NCBI RefSeq assembly: GCF_014646235.1
Contig: NZ_BMNB01000013.1
Coordinates: 115,141-179,140 of the forward strand
Length of the DNA stretch: 64,000 nucleotides
Direction: 5' to 3'
Origin: Micromonospora sonchi
Lineage (GTDB): Bacteria; Actinomycetota; Actinomycetes; Mycobacteriales; Micromonosporaceae
The position numbers and the translations under genes were made by a program. The notes below the pieces were generated by a model that was not told the DNA's origin, ran no database searches, and saw nothing but the letters and a program-made list of their open reading frames with translations. How positions within the stretch are numbered: the stretch's first letter is position 1; every line of letters begins with the position of its first letter. Below, one piece after another: positions 16,371 to 24,930 of this stretch.

Positions 16371-16407
16371 GCTATGCCCGTCCGCAGCGCGAGGGCAAAC
16401 GAATTAA
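16371..16407 (-). promoter_or_regulatory. WhiB7-type autoregulated promoter
   Basis: On the minus strand an AT-rich block TTAATT (16402-16407) precedes a -35-like TTGCCC (16393-16398). After 16 nt comes CATAGC (16371-16376) as the -10. An AT-rich patch a few bases above the -35 is the known recognition feature of WhiB7-dependent promoters, bound by the AT-hook. Transcription would start near 16364, giving a leader of about 500 nt. It lies directly behind the uvrD2 stop codon. Confidence 0.6.
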
Positions 16408-16416
16408 CGGTGAGAT

Positions 16417-18609
16417 TCAGAAACTTTTCTCTGGGCAGATCTCATCGACCGCCGCGCCCCTCACCAGAGCCAGTACCGCTTCCCCATACAGGCCCAGCTT
16501 GCGCGGCCCGATACCGGCGATCGCGACAAGTTCCTCCGTCCGATCCGGTCGACGCTCGGCCAGCGCCACCAGCGTGGCGTCGGTGAAGACGACGTACGCG
16601 GGCACCCTCTGCGCCTCCGCCACCCGGGACCGCCACTCGCGCAGCCGCTCGTGCAACTCGTCGTCCATGTCGGAGGGACAGGTGGCGCAGCGGCCGAGCT
16701 TGCGGTCCGGCCCGGCCAGCAGGGTGGTGCCACAGATCCGGCAGGAGATGATCCGGTTGGCCCGCCGCTGCGGGCGGACCACCGCAGACCCGCCGCGGGC
16801 CCGCTCGCCCCCTCCGGAGGGTGCGAGCTGGGGCAGGAAACGGCACGGCCGGCGGGCCCGCCCACCCGGCGAGCGCGCCGAGGCGTACGACAGCCAGAGC
16901 CACTGACGGGCCCGGGTGATGCCGACGTAGAGCAGCCGGCGCTCCTCCTCGACCTGCTCCGCGGTGCGCGCGTACGTGGTGGGCAGGGTCCCCTCGGCGA
17001 GGCCGACCAGGAACACCGCGTCCCACTCCAGCCCCTTCGCGGAGTGCAGGGATGCCAAGGTCACCCCCTCCACGGTCGGCACGTGCTGCTGGGCCGCCCG
17101 CCGGGCGAGCTCGTCGGTGAAGTCGGTCAGCGTGACCGGACGCTGCACCGTCGCCGCCGCGCCGAGCGGCAGAAGCGGCGGGTTGGCCGCGTACTCCTCG
17201 GCGAGCTGGACCAGCGCGGCCAACGCCTCCCACCGCTCGCGGGCGGCCCCGCCGGGCGGGGGCGCGTCCGGCGCCCAGCCGACGGCGGCGAGCGCCTCGA
17301 CCACGGCCGCCCGCAGCGGGATCCCCCCGGGCGACGACTCCAGCTCGGCGGGGCCGGCGCCACGCCCGCCGTCGACCGCCCGGGTGGCAGCGCGTAGCGC
17401 CACCATCGCCTGACGTACCTCGGTGCGTTCGAAGAACCGCTCAGCGCCCTGCACCACGTACGGCACGCCGGCCTCGCCGAGCGCCTTCTCGTACGCCTCG
17501 GACTGGGCGTTGGTGCGGAACAGGACCGCGATCTCGCGGGCCGGCGTGCCCGCGTCGATCAGTGCGCGGCAGCGGGCAGCGACCGCGTTCGCCTCGGCCG
17601 GCTCGTCGGTGAAGATCCGCCGTTCCGGTTCGGGGCCGGCCGGGCGCTGGCCGACCAGTTCCAGCCGCAGCCGCGCCTCGGTCCCCCGCGCCTGCGAGAT
17701 GACGGCGTTGGCCAGCCCGACCACCTGCGGGGTGGACCGGTAGTCGCGGACCAACCGGACCACGGTGGCGTTGCGGTACCGGCGGGGGAAGTCCACCAGG
17801 TACGACGAGGTCGCCCCGGTGAACGAGTAGATCGTCTGGCTGGCGTCGCCGACCACGGTCACGTCGTCCCGGCCGCCCAACCAGGCGTCCAGCAGCCGCT
17901 GCTGCAACGGGTTGACGTCCTGGTACTCGTCGACGACGAAGTGCCGGTACTGGTTGCGGACCTGCTCGGCGACGTCCGGGTGCTCCTCGATGCCCCAGAC
18001 CGCGGCGCGCAGCACGTCCTCGAAGTCGATCACTCCGCCGGACCGTTTGAGTTTCTCGTAGGCGGCGAAGACCTCGGCGACCTTCGCCGGCTCGTACGGG
18101 GTCTCCCGCAGTGCCTTGGCCGCGGCCACCGCGTACTCCCCCGGCTCGACCAGGGACGACTTGGCCCACTCGATCTCGCCGGCGAGGTCCCTGGCCGCGG
18201 TCCGGTCGGCCCGCAGGCCGGCCCGGGCCGCGGCCAGGGTGACCAGCCGGACCTTGCTGTCCAGCAGCTCGGGCAGGGCCCGCCCGTCGAGCAACCTGGG
18301 CGCGAAGTAGCGCATCTGGCGCAGCGCCGCGGCGTGGAAGGTACGCGCCTGCACGCCGGCCACGCCGAGCGACGCGAGTCGGTGGCGCAGCTCCGCTGCG
18401 GCCCGGGCGGTGAACGTGACCGCGAGCACGTGCCGGGCGGAGATCTCGCCGGTCAGCGACCGGTGCGCGATCCGGGACGTCACCGCCCGGGTCTTGCCGG
18501 TGCCGGCGCCGGCAAGCACGCAGACCGGTCCGGCGGGGGCGGTCACCGCCGAGCGTTGCTCCGGATCGAGCCCGGCGAGCACGCGAACGGATGCGGAGTT
18601 GTCCACCAC
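16417..18609 (-). CDS. uvrD2: Superfamily 1 DNA helicase UvrD2
   Basis: The protein has 730 residues. Walker A GAGTGKT is at 34-40, with DEYQD in motif II, GDASQTIYSFTGA (motif III) and LHSAKGLEWDAVFLVG (motif V). A four-cysteine element (CRIC...CATC) links the motor to a C-terminal HRDC domain with the helix-hairpin-like VAIAGIGPRKLGLYG. This combination defines actinobacterial UvrD2 (Rv3198c type), an ATP-dependent 3'-5' translocase in DNA repair. It starts at GTG (18609), divergent from mycoredoxin. whiB7 follows on the same strand but has its own promoter. Confidence 0.95.
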   Translation of the reverse strand: MVDNSASVRVLAGLDPEQRSAVTAPAGPVCVLAGAGTGKTRAVTSRIAHRSLTGEISARHVLAVTFTARAAAELRHRLASLGVAGVQARTFHAAALRQMRYFAPRLLDGRALPELLDSKVRLVTLAAARAGLRADRTAARDLAGEIEWAKSSLVEPGEYAVAAAKALRETPYEPAKVAEVFAAYEKLKRSGGVIDFEDVLRAAVWGIEEHPDVAEQVRNQYRHFVVDEYQDVNPLQQRLLDAWLGGRDDVTVVGDASQTIYSFTGATSSYLVDFPRRYRNATVVRLVRDYRSTPQVVGLANAVISQARGTEARLRLELVGQRPAGPEPERRIFTDEPAEANAVAARCRALIDAGTPAREIAVLFRTNAQSEAYEKALGEAGVPYVVQGAERFFERTEVRQAMVALRAATRAVDGGRGAGPAELESSPGGIPLRAAVVEALAAVGWAPDAPPPGGAARERWEALAALVQLAEEYAANPPLLPLGAAATVQRPVTLTDFTDELARRAAQQHVPTVEGVTLASLHSAKGLEWDAVFLVGLAEGTLPTTYARTAEQVEEERRLLYVGITRARQWLWLSYASARSPGGRARRPCRFLPQLAPSGGGERARGGSAVVRPQRRANRIISCRICGTTLLAGPDRKLGRCATCPSDMDDELHERLREWRSRVAEAQRVPAYVVFTDATLVALAERRPDRTEELVAIAGIGPRKLGLYGEAVLALVRGAAVDEICPEKSF

Positions 18610-18702
18610 AGCGGGGAATTGTCTCAGCTGCCGTGGACGTTGCAGCAGTTAGCCTGGGCTTGATCGGCAAGCAGCCGGGCGTGGACCTTGGAGGATCCCA
18701 TC

Positions 18703-18945
18703 ATGCTGACCATGTATTCCACTCCCTGGTGCGGCTACTGCCATCGGCTGAAGTCGCAGCTCGACCGGGAGGGGATCGCCTACCAGGTGGTCGACATCGA
18801 GCAGGATCCGGCGGCCGCCGATTTCGTCATGAAGATCAACGGCGGCAACCAGACCGTCCCCACGCTGCGCTTCGCCGATGGCAGCGCGCTGACCAACCCG
18901 TCCATCACCCAGGTCAAGCAGCACCTGGCCGCCCTCGCCAGCTAG
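18703..18945 (+). CDS. mrx1: Mycoredoxin (glutaredoxin-like)
   Basis: The 80-residue thioredoxin-fold protein has the active site CGYC in STPWCGYCHRL, cis-Pro in QTVPTL and GGNQ. Mycoredoxins reduce mixed disulfides with mycothiol, and mshB in this window supports a mycothiol-using cell. TTGGAGG lies 8 nt before the ATG at 18703. The divergent position beside uvrD2 matches the mycobacterial order (Rv3198A). Confidence 0.93.
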   Translation: MLTMYSTPWCGYCHRLKSQLDREGIAYQVVDIEQDPAAADFVMKINGGNQTVPTLRFADGSALTNPSITQVKQHLAALAS

Positions 18946-18962
18946 CCCTCTCCCCGCCCCCG

Positions 18963-20348
18963 TCACTTCTCCCGGTCGCTCATGAGGTTACTGCCCGCCG
19001 CGGCGACAACTTCATGGTCGGCCGAGCGGCGGGGAGCGGGCAGACGGGGGGCCGAGGGCGGGTGTGGGGGGTTCGCTGGGAGCGGCAGACCCGCGGAGGG
19101 TGGGGGGCTCAGCCTTCGGCCGCGCCAGAGGTAGCCGCCGGCGACCAGGGTGGCCAGCCCGACCAGCGCGAAGATCAGCCGGTAGTCGAGCACGCCGACG
19201 ACCAGGGCACCCATCCCGACCGAGATCGCCTGCGGACACCGGATCACGGCCTCGGAGGCCGCCGCGACCCGGCCGAGCAGTTCGGGCGGGGTCCGGCGCT
19301 GGACCAGCGTGTGCAGCCCGACCAGGGTCAGCGGCAGCGACACGCCCGCCAGCAGCACCGCGGCGAAGCCGAGCCACAGATTCGGGTACGCCAGCACCAG
19401 CGCGGCGGGCCCGAAGAACGCGACACCGGCACCCAGTGTGCCCAACTCGCCGACCCGACGCAGCACCGCGGCGGAGCAGAGACCACCGACCAGACCGCCG
19501 ACGCCCTGCACGGTGACCAGCACGCCGACGAACGCCGCGTCCCGGCCGAGCCCCCGATCGACGTACGCGAAGATCAGCGACTCGGTGAAGCCCATCACCA
19601 ACGAGCCGAGTCCGTAGCCGACCAACGCCCGCCGCAGCGCCGGCTCACGGGTGAGGTGGCGGAGCCCGGCGATCAGCTCCCTCGGCCAGCGTCGCCCCGG
19701 CGCGGCACCGCCGGCCAGGGTGACGCCGCCAGCCGGGGAGACGCGATCGGCCGGGGAGAGGCCGCCGGCCGGGATGACGGGCGATTCGGCCGGCCGCAGC
19801 GTACCGACCACCGCGGCGGCGGTCAGGAAGCCGACCATTCCCACGGCGGCCAGCATCCAGCCGCCAAGGACCGCGTAGAGCCCGGCACCGGCCAGCGGAC
19901 CGACCAGCCGTAGCCCCTGGCGGACCGTCTGCAGCAGCCCGTTCGCCTCACCGAGCAGGTCGGACGGCACCAGTTCCCGGACCAGCCGACTGAGCACCGC
20001 GCTGACCGTGAGATTCGACAGGCCGTAGAGGGCGGCGACCCCGTAGATGATCCACATGTCGCCGGCGTCCCGTACCGCGAAGAGCGGAGTGAGCAGCAGC
20101 GCCATCGCCAGGTTGGTGGCCACGAAGAACGGGCGTCGGGGGTACCGGTCGACGAACCAGCCGACCAGCGGCGCGAGCGTCCTCGGCGCGAGGATCACGA
20201 AGATGGTGGCACCGGCGAGCCCGTCCGATCCGGTCAGGTCCTTCACCCAGATGGCGAGCGCCAGCAGCAGGATCGACTCGGCGGCCATGCTGGCCAGCAG
20301 TCCGCCCAGGAGCAGGCGGAAGTCCGGGCGACTCAGGACGGTGCGCAT
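18963..20348 (-). CDS. MFS transporter
   Basis: The protein has 461 residues with about 12 hydrophobic helices. The MFS loop 2-3 motif appears as GWFVDRYPRRPFF. A central loop (about 200-235) consists of repeated Pro-Ala-Gly-Gly units, and the last 45 residues are Pro/Ser-rich and poorly structured. It resembles enterobactin-exporter-like MFS proteins, but the substrate cannot be told. The ATG at 20348 has CGGAGGG just upstream; a longer open frame lacks membrane-like sequence. Its stop is 18 nt from the mycoredoxin stop. Its last codons overlap a CATGAGGTTA hairpin. Confidence 0.85.
   Translation of the reverse strand: MRTVLSRPDFRLLLGGLLASMAAESILLLALAIWVKDLTGSDGLAGATIFVILAPRTLAPLVGWFVDRYPRRPFFVATNLAMALLLTPLFAVRDAGDMWIIYGVAALYGLSNLTVSAVLSRLVRELVPSDLLGEANGLLQTVRQGLRLVGPLAGAGLYAVLGGWMLAAVGMVGFLTAAAVVGTLRPAESPVIPAGGLSPADRVSPAGGVTLAGGAAPGRRWPRELIAGLRHLTREPALRRALVGYGLGSLVMGFTESLIFAYVDRGLGRDAAFVGVLVTVQGVGGLVGGLCSAAVLRRVGELGTLGAGVAFFGPAALVLAYPNLWLGFAAVLLAGVSLPLTLVGLHTLVQRRTPPELLGRVAAASEAVIRCPQAISVGMGALVVGVLDYRLIFALVGLATLVAGGYLWRGRRLSPPPSAGLPLPANPPHPPSAPRLPAPRRSADHEVVAAAGSNLMSDREK
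18981..19016. repeat. CATGAGGTT hairpin, diverged copy
   Basis: CATGAGGTTA and, 16 nt later, CAACTTCATG form an 8-of-10 bp inverted repeat around a GC-rich loop. The arm matches the GTTGATCATGAGGTTAGCG repeats at 51657 and 63958. It lies within the 3' end of the MFS gene, near a convergent gene boundary. Confidence 0.55.
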
Positions 20349-20570
20349 TGATCCCTCCGGGGGGTGGCGCGACGCGGGGCGGCCAGCGCCCGTCGCGGAT
20401 CCGGCGACGCAGGTCACAGCGGCTCCCGTCCGGGCGTCGGGTCTGGGTTTTTCTGATGACACGCCCTCCGCCGGTACTTCCGACGCCGGTCGCGACGTCC
20501 ATACTGACCGTGGGGGGCGAATTCATACAGTTACCGTCGCGTCGCCGGCGGTCGACGAAAAGAGGAGACG

Positions 20571-21551
20571 GTGCCTCCTGCCGTACCCAGCCCGATCCGG
20601 CGGCGCCGCCGGCTCGGCAACGAACTGCGCCAGTTGCGCGAGGCCGCCGGCCTCACCGGAGACCAGGTCATCGAACAGGTCGGCTGGGCCTCCGCGTCCA
20701 AGTTGTCCCGGTTGGAGAACGGCCGCAGCCGGCCCTATCCGCAGGACGTCCAGAGCCTGCTCGACCTGTACCGGGCCGACGAAGCGGTGCAGACGAAGTT
20801 GCTCGACTTCACCCACCAGGCCGCCGACATGCGCGGCTGGCTCAAGAAGTTTCCGGCGATGACCCAGCAGCAACGCGGCTTCGCCGAACTGGAGGCGGGC
20901 TGCGCCGAGATCTCCGAGTACAGCCCGGTGCTGGTGCCGGGGCTGTTGCAGACCCCCGGGTACGCCCGGCTCCGGCTCGCCTCGGCGCAACGGGTCGACC
21001 AGGAGGCCGGCGAGCCGGAGACCGGTGAGGACGTCGAGGCCGAGATCGCGGCCCGGCTGGCCCGGCAGGAACTGCTCACCCAGGACACTGACCCGCCTCA
21101 TTACACGGCGGTGCTGGAGGAGGCGGCGCTCGGCCACCGGGCCGGCCCGCCCGAGGTGCTCCGGGAGCAGTTGGCACAGTTGCGCGAGTTGGCCACGCTG
21201 CCGAACGTCACGCTGCGCGTGCTCCTCCGGGAGGCCCCGGTCGACCGGTGGTACCTTCCGCCGACCGCGTTCTCGCTCTACCGGTTCGCCGACCCGCTCG
21301 ATCCGGAGACGCTGGCCATCGAAGGTGGATTCACCGACGTCATGTCGACCGAGATAATCGCCCTAAATCGCTATAAAGTGGTGTTCGAGTGGCTACGCAC
21401 GGCGGCACTCTCCGACACGGACACCTACCAATGGCTGACGCAGTCGCTGGGACGGCTGTCCGGAGCGGCGACCCCGTCCACCCTGGCCAATGGCTCGGCA
21501 ACGGCGCCGGTCCAGCGTCGCGGATCCTCCGGGCGTCTGACGGAGCGGTGA
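20571..21551 (+). CDS. HTH (XRE) regulator with DUF5753
   Basis: The 326-residue protein has an N-terminal Xre-type helix-turn-helix (residues about 15-70, LRQLREAAGLTGDQV and SASKLSRLENGRSRP). The DUF5753 domain fills the rest, with EYSPVLVPGLLQTPGYARL and a YRFADPLDPETLAIEGGF segment. Such proteins (WhiJ-like) are numerous in Streptomyces and Micromonospora and are usually paired with DUF397 proteins, as here. GAGGAGACG precedes the GTG at 20571. Target operators are unknown. Confidence 0.93.
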   Translation: MPPAVPSPIRRRRRLGNELRQLREAAGLTGDQVIEQVGWASASKLSRLENGRSRPYPQDVQSLLDLYRADEAVQTKLLDFTHQAADMRGWLKKFPAMTQQQRGFAELEAGCAEISEYSPVLVPGLLQTPGYARLRLASAQRVDQEAGEPETGEDVEAEIAARLARQELLTQDTDPPHYTAVLEEAALGHRAGPPEVLREQLAQLRELATLPNVTLRVLLREAPVDRWYLPPTAFSLYRFADPLDPETLAIEGGFTDVMSTEIIALNRYKVVFEWLRTAALSDTDTYQWLTQSLGRLSGAATPSTLANGSATAPVQRRGSSGRLTER

Positions 21552-21619
21552 CCCGCGGAAAACCGCCGTCAGGACGTGCGCTGCCACTCGTTCCATCGGT
21601 TCACCACAGGAGCGCAACG

Positions 21620-21856
21620 ATGAACGAGATCCGCAACACGCCGTCCGTCCTGGCACAACTCGCGGACGCGCCATGGCGTACCAGCACGCGCAGCCAGACC
21701 TCCAACTGCGTCGAGGTCGCGCCGCTGCGTACCGGCTCGGCCGCGGTGGCCCTGCGCGACAGCAAGGACCGGGGCGGCCCGGTGCTGCTGTTCAACCGGG
21801 CCGGCTGGCTGGGCTTCATCTCCGGCACCAAGGCCGGGCAGTTCGACCTCACATAG
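21620..21856 (+). CDS. DUF397 small protein
   Basis: This 78-residue DUF397 protein carries WRTSTRSQTSNCVEVAPL, AVALRDSKDRGGPVLLF and a final segment ending AGQFDLT, all family hallmarks. AGGAG lies 6 nt before the ATG at 21620. It follows the DUF5753 regulator by 68 nt, and such proteins are thought to act with or against the cognate regulator. The mechanism is not settled. Confidence 0.93.
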   Translation: MNEIRNTPSVLAQLADAPWRTSTRSQTSNCVEVAPLRTGSAAVALRDSKDRGGPVLLFNRAGWLGFISGTKAGQFDLT

Positions 21857-22070
21857 TGCCGTATGACAGCGCGGGGCCGCCGGTACCCACCGGCGGCCCC
21901 GTCGTCGTTTCCGACCCGGCGGCGCCGCTGAGCAGGATCGGATGATCGGACGGGGCCGTGGGGCCGATAGGCGCGTTTCACTTGCTGGGACGCGGGTCGG
22001 GCGTACGATGGCGGGGTAATGACGTGGAACTTCCACGGATTTCACCCGCCGCGCACATCCGGAGACCCCG

Positions 22071-22343
22071 ATGCGGTTCCTGATCGTTCGCACCGCCATT
22101 CGCGCCGCCGCCGACACCGACATCACGGCCGCCTGGGCCCGCGGTCGCCGGTTGCGGGACGAGACCGCCCGGCCCGAGCCACGCCGCCAGGTCGTCCACG
22201 CCGAGGACCGCGACGCCGCGCTCCTGCTCGCCAGGGCGCTCGCCACGGTCGGCGCCGTACGCTCCGGCAAGCAGCGGGTCAAGGTGCTGCCGCTGGACGA
22301 CCACGGGCTTTCCCGGGCCCACCCGGACGCGCCCGGCACCTGA
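22071..22343 (+). CDS. Hypothetical protein, 90 residues
   Basis: The product is a charged, Arg/Asp-rich soluble protein starting MRFLIVRTAIRAAADTD, with no motif or membrane segment I recognise. GGAGACCCC immediately precedes the ATG at 22071. Codon positions show the strong third-base GC of genuine genes here. It is followed by two hairpins and a dispersed palindrome element. Confidence 0.55.
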   Translation: MRFLIVRTAIRAAADTDITAAWARGRRLRDETARPEPRRQVVHAEDRDAALLLARALATVGAVRSGKQRVKVLPLDDHGLSRAHPDAPGT

Positions 22344-22356
22344 CCCACCCCCACGT

Positions 22357-22411
22357 CCGTCGTGGTCGACCGGCTCCCCCGCCGCGGTTCTCACCCAGCC
22401 GACCACGACGG
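22357..22411. terminator. Hairpin downstream of the 90-residue ORF
   Basis: CCGTCGTGGTCG (22357) and its exact complement CGACCACGACGG (22400) enclose a 31-nt spacer. It lies 14 nt beyond the stop codon. Confidence 0.5.
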
Positions 22412-22418
22412 CCCGTGT

Positions 22419-22462
22419 CCCCGACCCGTGGCCGTCGCGGCAACGACGGCCACGGGTCGGGG
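22419..22462. terminator. 19-bp perfect hairpin
   Basis: CCCCGACCCGTGGCCGTCG and its perfect complement are separated by a 6-nt loop. No T-tract follows. It lies between convergent genes and is a strong candidate for a bidirectional actinobacterial-type terminator. Confidence 0.7.
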
Positions 22463-22501
22463 CCGCACCCGCGCGCCGCACGCCGCTTTGCCGCAGGTTC
22501 T

Positions 22502-22556
22502 GTTAAAAGGGGTCCCCTGCTATGCACCAGGCGTTAAAAGGTGGCCCTTCCTTACA
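22502..22556. repeat. Paired-palindrome dispersed element, copy 3
   Basis: GTTAAAAGGGGTCCCCT, the core GCTATGCACCAGGCGTT and a second arm AAAAGGTGGCCCTTCCTT. One palindrome is changed at its centre but still symmetric (GGGTCCC-like); the other carries a transversion. It ends 2 nt from the nudC stop codon. Confidence 0.8.
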
Positions 22557-22558
22557 CC

Positions 22559-23548
22559 TCAGCAGTGGCCGTCGAACCAGCGGTGGATCAGGAACAACGC
22601 GATCGACGACGACGGGGGCAGCCGCAGCCGGGCCCCGTCCACGTCGACCGTCCGCCCGGCCAGCGCCGCACCGATCTCCTGCCGGGAGAACCAGCGGGCC
22701 TGGGCGATCTCGGCGGGATCGATCCGTAGCGGGTGCGCCGGATCGGCCGTGGCCAGGAAGCCGAGCATCAGCGTGCCGGGGAACGGCCACGCCTGGCTGC
22801 CCGCGTACGTGATGTCGGCGACCGGCAGGCCCACCTCCTCGCGTACCTCCCGCAGCACCGTCGCCTCGGCCGACTCGCCCGGCTCCACGTAGCCCGCCAG
22901 GCACGAGAAGCGGCGCTGCCCCGCGTCGCTGGGCCAGGTGGCGTTGTTGCCCAGCAGGCACCGTCCGTCCACGCCGTCGACCCCGTCGTGCACGAGCACG
23001 ATCATTGCCGGGTCGGTACGCGGCCACACCCGCTCGCCCCGGGTGTCCATCCGGGACCACCCGGCCTCGTGCGTCCGGGTCGGCTCACCGGTGACCGGGT
23101 GGTAGAGGTGCCGCAGATGCCAGTTGGTCAGCGCCAGCGCCGTGGTGAACAGTCCCGCGTCCCGGTCGCCGAGCCGGTGCCCGACCTGCCGCAGGTGCGC
23201 CGCCCGGGTGCCCGGCACCACCGCCAGCGCCGCGTGCACGCAGAACACCGGCACGCCGTCCGGCTCGACGCCGAGGAACATCGCCTCGGTGGCGAGCGTC
23301 GGCGACAGATCCTTCGCGTCCACGAGGACCAGCGTCGGCACCGGAGTGTCCGTACGCACCAGAGCCTGCCCACCGGACTCGACGTCCAGCATCAGCACCC
23401 GGGCGCCGGCCCACGCCTGCGCCAGCCACTGCGGATCGGTACGCCGGTGCGCCGCCCGGTCCAGCGTGGAGCGGGCCAGCGGCGGGATGGCCTCGCCACG
23501 CGCGTCGGCGAGCTGCCCGGTGCCGCCCGGCCCGGCATGCGGCCTCAT
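22559..23548 (-). CDS. nudC: NAD(+) diphosphatase (Nudix), zinc ribbon lost
   Basis: NudC hydrolyses NAD(H) to NMN(H) and AMP, and in some bacteria removes NAD caps from RNA. The 329-residue protein has a perfect Nudix box (GYVEPGESAEATVLREVREE then VGL) and the family-defining SQAWPFPGTLMLGF. PRTDPAMI precedes the Nudix domain as usual. The region that normally carries four zinc-binding cysteines reads NWHLRHLYHPVTGEPT...GWSRMDTRGERVW and contains none. It occupies the Rv3199c position near adnB. Its ATG overlaps the stop of the M16 gene on the same strand by 4 nt. Confidence 0.88.
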   Translation of the reverse strand: MRPHAGPGGTGQLADARGEAIPPLARSTLDRAAHRRTDPQWLAQAWAGARVLMLDVESGGQALVRTDTPVPTLVLVDAKDLSPTLATEAMFLGVEPDGVPVFCVHAALAVVPGTRAAHLRQVGHRLGDRDAGLFTTALALTNWHLRHLYHPVTGEPTRTHEAGWSRMDTRGERVWPRTDPAMIVLVHDGVDGVDGRCLLGNNATWPSDAGQRRFSCLAGYVEPGESAEATVLREVREEVGLPVADITYAGSQAWPFPGTLMLGFLATADPAHPLRIDPAEIAQARWFSRQEIGAALAGRTVDVDGARLRLPPSSSIALFLIHRWFDGHC

Positions 23549-24930
23549 GATGGCACCGGCGCGGTCTCGATCGGGGCCAGGGTGGCCAGCGACGACGCGA
23601 TCCGCTCCGCGTCACCGAGCACCACGGTGACCGCCCGTGCCGGGGCGAGATAACGGGCCGCCGCCTCGGCGATGTCGTCGGCGCTCGCCCTGGCCAGTCG
23701 GGCCGCGTGCTCGGGCAGGAAGTCCAGCCGCAGCCCGTTGCCGGCGTACGTGCTGATCAGCGCTGCCAGCCCCGCCTGGGTGGAGACGCCGAGCTGGAGC
23801 GTGCCGAGGGCGTACTGCCGAGCCTGTTCCAACTCCTCCGGGGTGGGCGGCACGGTGGCCAGCCGGCCCAGCTCATAGTTGGTCTCCAGCAGCGCCGGCG
23901 CGGTCACCTCGGTGGCCACCTCGGCGGCGGCCACCAGCAGCGAGCCGCCCACCGAGTGCTCGACCAGCGAGTGTGGCCCGTACGTGTAGCCCTTGTCCTC
24001 GCGGATGTTCTCCACCCAGCGGGAGGAGAAATATCCGCCGAAGATCAGGTTGGCCAGTTGCAACGCGGCGTGGTCGGGGTGGGTGCGCGGCACCGCCGGC
24101 AACGCCAACCGCAGCGAGGACTGCACCGACCCGGGCCGGTCGACCAGCAGCAGCGGACCGGACGTCAGCGGCGGGGCGGGCGGCACGTCACCGCGTTGCC
24201 CCTCGCCCTGCCAGCCGCCGAGGGCCTTCTCGGCCACGTCCAGCGCCCGCTCCGGCCGGACGTCACCGACCAGCACGAGCACCGCGCCCGCCGGGTGGAC
24301 CCGCTGGGCGTGCAGCGTACGCAACCCGGCCGGCCGGACCGCCCGGACCTGCTCGGGGTCCGGCGTCTGCACCGCGTACGGGTGCCGGCCGTAGATCCGC
24401 TTGAGCAGGGCGATACGGGCCAGGTGAGCGGGCTGGCTCAGGGCGACCTGGATCCCGTCGACCAGACGGTCCCGCTCGACCCCCACCCACTCGGCCGGGT
24501 AGCTGGCGTCGGTGAGCACCTCGGCGAGGATCTCCAGCATCCGGTCCAGCCCGGTGGCCAGCCCGGTGCCGAAAAGCGTCAGCCGGTCCGGGTCCAGCCC
24601 GACGGAAAGTCCCCCGCCGATCTTCTGCAACTCGGCGGCGATCTGCACGCTGCTCATCGTCTCCGTGCCGGAAAGGATGGTCTGCGCGAGCAGATGCGCA
24701 CGGGCCAGGTGAGCCCGACCGAAGGGGATCCACAGGCGCACTTCGACCAGCGGCACCGCCGGGCGGCGTACCGCGATCACGGTGAGCCCGTTGTCAAGTG
24801 TGCGCTCGGCCTGCCGGGGCACCTTGAGCCGGCGGGTCGGGCCGAGCGGCGGCAGCGATCTCGCGCTCACCGGGCCCATCTCAGTTCGCGACTGCGGGGC
24901 TCGCAAAACCGGCTCACTCCTCGCGCTCAC
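23545..24930 (-). CDS. M16 peptidase family protein, probable non-catalytic partner
   Basis: The 461-residue product has the M16 fold (LDNGLTVIAVRRPAVPLVEVRLW at the N-terminal half, GGYFSSRWVENIREDKGYTYG in the C-terminal half). In place of the zinc motif HXXEH it has RAHLLAQ, so it cannot bind zinc as the classical enzyme does. Its upstream neighbour has the intact motif, so the two probably form an active heterodimer. The GTG at 24930 overlaps the partner's stop by 4 nt. The first 20 residues appear to come from an inserted repeat; a second GTG at 24870 may be the ancestral start. Confidence 0.9.
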   Translation of the reverse strand: MSARSEPVLRAPQSRTEMGPVSARSLPPLGPTRRLKVPRQAERTLDNGLTVIAVRRPAVPLVEVRLWIPFGRAHLARAHLLAQTILSGTETMSSVQIAAELQKIGGGLSVGLDPDRLTLFGTGLATGLDRMLEILAEVLTDASYPAEWVGVERDRLVDGIQVALSQPAHLARIALLKRIYGRHPYAVQTPDPEQVRAVRPAGLRTLHAQRVHPAGAVLVLVGDVRPERALDVAEKALGGWQGEGQRGDVPPAPPLTSGPLLLVDRPGSVQSSLRLALPAVPRTHPDHAALQLANLIFGGYFSSRWVENIREDKGYTYGPHSLVEHSVGGSLLVAAAEVATEVTAPALLETNYELGRLATVPPTPEELEQARQYALGTLQLGVSTQAGLAALISTYAGNGLRLDFLPEHAARLARASADDIAEAAARYLAPARAVTVVLGDAERIASSLATLAPIETAPVPS

